Assembly: GCA_039680625.1 (NCBI GenBank)
Contig: JBDKSN010000118.1
Coordinates: forward strand, 1-8,918
DNA length: 8,918 nt
Reading direction: 5' to 3'
Source: JAAYDS01 sp039680625
Lineage (GTDB): Bacteria > Chloroflexota > Anaerolineae > UBA1429
The notes below the pieces were generated by a model that was not told the origin of the DNA, made no database searches, and was given only the letters and a program-made list of their open reading frames with translations. Each line of letters starts with the position of its first letter. Position 1 is the first letter of the stretch. The position numbers were made by a program, and so were the translations under genes. This document shows positions 5,375-8,918 of this stretch, piece after piece.

Positions 5375-6724
5375 TCACTTTAGCGCGCTGACTTTTGTGG
5401 CCGCCAGGTTAGCGGCTTCGGCCGGGCCTGCCGTTCCGGCCAGCACACTAGCCCCAGCTTGTGCAAGAGCCTCTTCGAGGCCAGCCTGATTCGAGAAGGC
5501 GGGCAACGGCCGCGCCGAGGCCATCTGTTGACTCAGAGCAGCATGCCAATCGCCCAAGGATTCCTGGTCGAGGGCAGATGCTACGACAGGCAAGTGAAAG
5601 GTGCGTGCCGTCAGCAGGCGTTGCGCCTCTGGCGCTGCCGAAGCTCGGATATAGGCGAGGGCCAGGTCCTGCACCGACTCATCGTCCGAGACGATGGCCC
5701 AGGTGAGCACACGCGCCAGTGTGACAGGTTCGGCACCCCCGGCAGGCACAGGAGCGATGGCCGTTCCCGGGGCATCCTCGCCATACTGAAGCAACTGCTG
5801 CGACGTAACGATGACCATGTCCGCCTTGCCCGCAGCGTAAGCTGCCCAGCTCGTGTCGGCATCGGCGGTGTCGACCGATGCACTGTGGATGCGGCCCGCC
5901 TCGCGCCCGAGCTGATAGGCGCTCAGGGCGCGCGTCAACGCGGTGGTGTCGAGTCGGGGCTCGCTTTCCGCCACAAACCCCCCTGCAGAGAGATAGAGCG
6001 CCAGGAGGGTGTCGCTCGCCGTAGGCCCCTCTGCCGCCGGGAAGAGCAGGGTGGCCTCGCCCGAGGCCAGAGCCTGCCAGGTGGCCGGTGGCGTCGTCAC
6101 AGCGGACTGGTCGTAGGCCAAGAGCAGCAGATCGGCGCAGAGCGGCGCTCCATAGCGCGTGCCCGAGATCGTGACGGCGGACTCGGCTACGGGCGTCAAT
6201 GTGTCCCAATAGGTGGCCTCGTCTAGCCCCGCGATAGGTTGGACCAATCCGGCGTCAACCAAAGCCGGCAGGTCAACGCTGTCGAGCAAGATCAGGTGTG
6301 GCAGCCGCTCGGGAACTACCGGCGCGGTGGCGAGCATACTCTCCAGAAGGCCTGCGTCGCCATGGAGGCTCTTGGTGGTGACGACGAGTTGAACATTGCC
6401 GGGCAGAGCGGCCTCTTCAGCCAACGCCTCGGTGTAGAGCAACGTCCGCCCATCGATGGTCACGCTGGCGCGCGCGATATCCGGGGGAAGCCACAGCTGG
6501 AGCGCGACTGCGGTTGGCTCTGGCGTGCCCGGCGCGTTCTCTGCGGGCGAGGTAGTGGGTGCCACTGCTGGCACCGTCGGTGCGATGACGGGCGTAGCGG
6601 GCTGGGCGCTGGGCTGGTGACAAGCCACCAAAAGGGCGACGCCGACGATCGCGGCCGCGAACAGTGCGCCACGGGGCGGCCGTTGTGGTTTGCTTTGCTG
6701 CCGATGATCTGCTGACGGTGGCAA
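5375..6724 (-). CDS. Extracellular solute-binding-like lipoprotein (ABC family 1 type)
   Basis: A 449-residue secreted lipoprotein. Basic residues (Lys12, Arg15, Arg18) precede a hydrophobic segment (about 19-34) and a lipobox LVAC, with Cys35 as the lipid-modified residue. A Pro/Thr/Ala-rich spacer (about 37-72) tethers the domain to the membrane. The rest (about 74-449) has the layout of family 1 solute-binding proteins: PHLILLDSVDLPALVDAGLV (142-161), GTRYGAPLCADLLLLAYDQS (188-207), WAAYAAGKADMVIV (293-306) and a C-terminal helical part. The start codon is TTG at 6724, chosen because GGGAGG (complement of 6730-6735) lies 5 nt before it and no better in-frame start exists before the signal. 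No permease or ATPase gene is nearby, so a transport role is not established; the tight pairing with a glycosyltransferase suggests a surface carbohydrate-binding or sensing role, by inference. Sugar binding itself is not shown. Confidence 0.8.
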   Translation of the reverse strand: MPPSADHRQQSKPQRPPRGALFAAAIVGVALLVACHQPSAQPATPVIAPTVPAVAPTTSPAENAPGTPEPTAVALQLWLPPDIARASVTIDGRTLLYTEALAEEAALPGNVQLVVTTKSLHGDAGLLESMLATAPVVPERLPHLILLDSVDLPALVDAGLVQPIAGLDEATYWDTLTPVAESAVTISGTRYGAPLCADLLLLAYDQSAVTTPPATWQALASGEATLLFPAAEGPTASDTLLALYLSAGGFVAESEPRLDTTALTRALSAYQLGREAGRIHSASVDTADADTSWAAYAAGKADMVIVTSQQLLQYGEDAPGTAIAPVPAGGAEPVTLARVLTWAIVSDDESVQDLALAYIRASAAPEAQRLLTARTFHLPVVASALDQESLGDWHAALSQQMASARPLPAFSNQAGLEEALAQAGASVLAGTAGPAEAANLAATKVSALK

Positions 6725-6768
6725 AGACCCCTCCCGAATGAGCGCGACCCAATGACCAGTCGATCGAG

Positions 6769-6795
6769 GCTATTATAGCACAACAGGCTCAGCCT
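6769..6795. repeat. Two adjacent short palindromes over the operon promoter, candidate operator
   Basis: GCTATTATAGC (6769-6779) and AGGCTCAGCCT (6785-6795) are each perfect five-base inverted repeats around one central base. The first contains the -10 box and the second fills the spacer up to the -35 position of the minus-strand promoter. Repeats this short arise by chance fairly often, so an operator role is a suggestion only. Confidence 0.25.
6772..6780 (-). promoter_or_regulatory. Putative extended -10 promoter of the lipoprotein-glycosyltransferase operon
   Basis: On the minus strand TGCTATAAT gives a perfect -10 (complement of 6772-6777) with the TGn extension. At 17-nt spacing the -35 position (6795-6800) reads GCGGGA, which does not match, so the promoter probably relies on the extended -10 or an activator. 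Transcription would start near 6765, about 40 nt before the TTG start. Confidence 0.6.
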
Positions 6796-6821
6796 CCCGC
6801 ACCGACACCCTCGCTGGCGCG

Positions 6822-6850
6822 TTGACCGTACCCCCGTGGGCGGCTAGGAT
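6822..6850 (+). promoter_or_regulatory. Putative sigma-70-type promoter of the sugar kinase gene
   Basis: TTGACC (6822-6827, five of six) is followed after exactly 17 nt by TAGGAT (6845-6850, four of six). Transcription would start near 6857. That lies after the upstream ATG at 6854, which supports the downstream ATG at 6884 as the true start of the kinase. Confidence 0.6.
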
Positions 6851-6883
6851 ACTATGCATACAGGCGGCGTAGGGGAGACAGAC

Positions 6884-7840
6884 ATGGCCGAGATCGTGAT
6901 CTGTGGCGAGGCTCTGGTGGAGGTGATGCGCACCGAGATCGATGTGCCCCTCGATCGACCTGGTGGGTTGGTGGGGCCGTTTCCGTCTGGGGCGCCGGCA
7001 ATCTCGGCGAGCCAGGCTGCGCGTCTGGGGGCCGAGGTAGCCTTTGTCGGGTGTGTGGGCGATGATGCTTTCGGCGATTGTGTCCAGCGTCGCCTCGAAG
7101 CTGACGGCGTGAACTGCCGAGGATTGCGTCGGCATCCCGAGCGGCTCACCGGCATCGCCTTTGTGTCATACCGCAGCGACGGCAGCCGCTCTTTTGTGTT
7201 TCACATGCGCGATGCGGCAGCGGCGCAAGTGACCCCTGAGCAAATCGACGACGAACTGCTGACAGGCGTGCGTTGGGTGCATGTGATGGGCTCTTCGTTG
7301 AGCGCCGGCGAGGGCTTGCGGCAGGCCTGCTACCAGCTGGTCGCCCGCGTGGTCCAACGAGGAGGGCGAGTATCCCTGGACCCAAACCTGCGGCCCGAGC
7401 TACTACCGCCGGATCAGATTCGCTCGGTATGCGAGCCTGTGCTCGCCGTGGCCAGCGTCGTGATGCCGAGCGGTCCGGAGCTGCTGACGCTCAGTGGCTG
7501 CGCTACGCCCGATGAGGGCGCGGAGGCCCTGTTGTCTCGGGGTGTCGAACTGATCGCACTCAAACAAGGTGAGCGCGGCTCGAGCCTCTTCACCGCGCAG
7601 GGGCGCCTGGACATCCCGGCGTATCGTGTGACCGAGGTCGATCCGACGGGGGCCGGCGATTGCTATGACGCGGCGCTCTTGGTCGGCTTGCTGAGGGGCT
7701 GGCCGCTAGCCCAAGCGGGGCTGTTGGCGAACGCTGCCGGCGCACTGGCGACGACACGCCAGGGGCCGATGGAGGGTGCCATGCCGTTGGCTCAGGTGCA
7801 GGCCTTTATGGCGTCGCAGGGGCGGCCGCTCGCCATCTAG
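6884..7840 (+). CDS. PfkB-family sugar kinase, tagatose-kinase-like
   Basis: A 318-residue cytoplasmic kinase of the ribokinase/PfkB family, which phosphorylates a sugar with ATP. The N-terminal ICGEALVEVM (6-15), GLVGPFPSGAPAI (28-40) and ARLGAEVAFVGCVGDDAFG (46-64) form the sugar site and lid region. DPNLRPEL is at 166-173. DPTGAGDCYDAALLVGLL (253-270) is the second PfkB signature, with the anion hole and catalytic base Asp259. The GPFPSGAPAI form, in place of the usual GGAPANVA, and the RSDGSRSFVFHM segment (97-108) resemble tagatose kinases as remembered, so a ketohexose is the best guess, but fructose or 2-keto-3-deoxygluconate cannot be excluded. The start at 6884 has AGGGGAG 6 nt upstream and lies after the predicted transcription start. 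It is divergent from the lipoprotein-glycosyltransferase pair. Its TAG stop overlaps that of lipB. Confidence 0.88.
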   Translation: MAEIVICGEALVEVMRTEIDVPLDRPGGLVGPFPSGAPAISASQAARLGAEVAFVGCVGDDAFGDCVQRRLEADGVNCRGLRRHPERLTGIAFVSYRSDGSRSFVFHMRDAAAAQVTPEQIDDELLTGVRWVHVMGSSLSAGEGLRQACYQLVARVVQRGGRVSLDPNLRPELLPPDQIRSVCEPVLAVASVVMPSGPELLTLSGCATPDEGAEALLSRGVELIALKQGERGSSLFTAQGRLDIPAYRVTEVDPTGAGDCYDAALLVGLLRGWPLAQAGLLANAAGALATTRQGPMEGAMPLAQVQAFMASQGRPLAI

Positions 7841-8529
7841 ACGACGTCCGCTGCTGTCACGGGCGGGAGCTCGCTCGGTGCGTGTGGTTCGAGCGCGACG
7901 TGTAGAACCTCGGCGAAATGCTGGCTTACCAGCTGCTGCACATCGGCCATCGCGGGGGCTATGCCCAACTCGGCCGCGATGCTGGTGACGCCGCCGTCGC
8001 GGATGCCGCAGGGCACGATCAACGACCAATGGGCCATGTTGGGCGCGACGTTGAGCGCGAACCCATGAAACGTGACGCCACGACGGATGCGCACGCCCAG
8101 CGCCGCGATCTTGTTGTCGCCGACCCATACACCGATCACCCCTTCTCGTCGATGGGTAGCGATGCCCAGATCGGCCAACGCCAGGGCAAGCGCGTCTTCG
8201 AGCGCGTGCATCCAGTCGCTGGCGCCCAGGCCAAGGCTGGGCAGGTGCACAATGGGATAGCCGACGAGCTGCCCCGGACCATGATAGGTCACGTCGCCCC
8301 CACGCTCGATACGGAGCACATGAATGCCCTGCGCGTGCAACGTTTCGGGCGAGGCCAGGATATTCACGGGGTCGGCGCGCCGTCCAAGAGTGATCACAGG
8401 ATCGTGTTCCACATACAGCAGTGTGTCTGGTCCCTCACCCGCGATGCGGCGCTCGACCAGGCGATGCTGCAGTGCCCACACCGGCTCGTAGGCCATGCGT
8501 CCCAAGTCGACCTGCCACATGACGGTCAT
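7837..8529 (-). CDS. lipB: Octanoyltransferase LipB
   Basis: A 230-residue enzyme that moves the octanoyl group from acyl carrier protein to lipoyl domains of 2-oxoacid dehydrogenases and the glycine-cleavage H protein, the first step of lipoate synthesis. The signature RGGDVTYHGPGQLVGYPI lies at 76-93. The catalytic pair is Lys140 (NKIAALGVRI) and Cys174 (VPCGIRDGGVTS), matching the Lys/Cys dyad of characterised LipB. GFALNV (156-161) is also typical. The length is normal. The start ATG 8529 has GGGAG (complement of 8538-8542) 8 nt upstream; ATG 8520 is a weaker alternative. It follows fmt after 3 nt, so the two form an operon. No lipA is in the window. The 3' end overlaps the converging kinase gene by four bases. 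Confidence 0.96.
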   Translation of the reverse strand: MTVMWQVDLGRMAYEPVWALQHRLVERRIAGEGPDTLLYVEHDPVITLGRRADPVNILASPETLHAQGIHVLRIERGGDVTYHGPGQLVGYPIVHLPSLGLGASDWMHALEDALALALADLGIATHRREGVIGVWVGDNKIAALGVRIRRGVTFHGFALNVAPNMAHWSLIVPCGIRDGGVTSIAAELGIAPAMADVQQLVSQHFAEVLHVALEPHAPSELPPVTAADVV

Positions 8530-8532
8530 CGT

Positions 8533-8918
8533 TCACTCTCCCAGGCGGGCGCCCACCAAGTCGCGATGGCCGCGCGCGAGGTCAGTAGCGGCCATGGGCT
8601 TCTTGCCCGCCAGTTGCACCCGCTCGAGCATTAGCACACCGTCGCCCGTGACCACGCCAAGCCCCGCGGGAAGCCTAATCACCGTGCCCGCAGGCATGTC
8701 AGGCGCTGCATCGGAGGCTACTGACGCGGCGAGCACCTTGAGCGTCTGCCCGTGCAGGGTAGTGTAGGCGCCAGGCCACGGATCGTAGGCACGCACCCGC
8801 CGCTCGATGGCCATCGCCGGCAGCTCCCAGTGGATGAGGGCATCTTCCCGCGAGATCGGCGGAGCGAACGTGGCCTGCGAGTCGTCTTGGGGTGTGGGTG
8901 TGATCGCGCCGTTCAGCC
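8533..8918 (-). CDS. fmt: Methionyl-tRNA formyltransferase, C-terminal part
   Basis: The last 127 residues of Fmt, which formylates Met-tRNAfMet for initiation of translation; the start lies beyond the right edge. The visible part begins with LNGAITPTPQDDSQATFAPP, runs into ISREDALIHWELPAMAIERR and then VRAYDPWPGAYT. These are the characteristic A-T-F/Y-A-P, E-D-A-x-I-x-W and R-A-[FY]-x-P-W-P-G-A motifs joining the hydrolase domain to the OB-like C-terminal domain. The latter follows with AGTVIRLPAGLGVVTGDG and ends LVGARLGE. The frame stays open to the window edge, so the ATG at 8814 is internal. About 60 percent of a usual 310-residue Fmt is missing from view. The TGA stop is 3 nt before lipB, whose ribosome-binding site lies within the fmt end. 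Confidence 0.95.
   Translation of the reverse strand, partial: LNGAITPTPQDDSQATFAPPISREDALIHWELPAMAIERRVRAYDPWPGAYTTLHGQTLKVLAASVASDAAPDMPAGTVIRLPAGLGVVTGDGVLMLERVQLAGKKPMAATDLARGHRDLVGARLGE

Noticed and set aside
5459..6226. Open frame of 255 codons on the plus strand opposite the lipoprotein gene
   Set aside because: Low-complexity Arg/Gly-rich translation typical of antisense frames in GC-rich genes; the minus-strand frame has a lipobox, ribosome-binding site and promoter.
7918..8634. Open frame of 238 codons on the plus strand opposite lipB and fmt
   Set aside because: It overlaps two well-identified genes and has no family motifs or ribosome-binding site.

Overview
The window is GC-rich bacterial chromosome with tightly packed housekeeping genes. 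The gene set and protein style suggest a member of the Chloroflexota (green non-sulfur bacteria, for example Anaerolineae or relatives). This rests on a eukaryote-like methylthioadenosine phosphorylase, an RRM-type glycine-rich RNA-binding protein, a mannosylglycerate/glucosylphosphoglycerate-synthase-like glycosyltransferase, and a tmRNA tag (ANTK...ALAA) that resembles the Chloroflexus tag as I remember it. The phylum is inferred; nothing here proves it.

Layout, left to right. (1) The 3' end of an FtsX/MacB-type ABC permease, then a promoter and an S41 (CtpA-like) membrane protease whose end overlaps smpB. (2) A convergent methylthioadenosine phosphorylase gene (mtnP) on the minus strand. 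Its promoter lies back to back with that of ssrA, the tmRNA gene, so both partners of trans-translation (SmpB and tmRNA) sit about 1 kb apart with mtnP between them. (3) A short leader and a small RRM RNA-binding protein, closed by a strong, probably bidirectional terminator. (4) A minus-strand pair read from about 6.7 kb down to 4.1 kb: a lipoprotein resembling an ABC solute-binding protein, followed 7 nt later by a glycosyltransferase of the GpgS/MGS type whose expected metal-binding residues are replaced. (5) A divergent promoter region and a plus-strand PfkB-family sugar kinase closest in motif style to tagatose kinases. (6) A minus-strand fmt-lipB pair (methionyl-tRNA formyltransferase, partial, and octanoyltransferase), convergent with the kinase and overlapping it by a single CTAG.

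Working together: SmpB, tmRNA and possibly the S41 protease belong to translation and protein quality control. MtnP salvages methylthioadenosine from polyamine metabolism, Fmt formylates the initiator tRNA, and LipB starts lipoate attachment. The solute-binding-like lipoprotein, the divergent glycosyltransferase and the sugar kinase form the least explained part and may be a small carbohydrate-related locus. I saw no mobile elements, CRISPR arrays, tRNAs or rRNAs. No gene-free stretch exceeds 300 bases. I did not find a clearly new system; the best candidate for novelty is the lipoprotein-glycosyltransferase pair.
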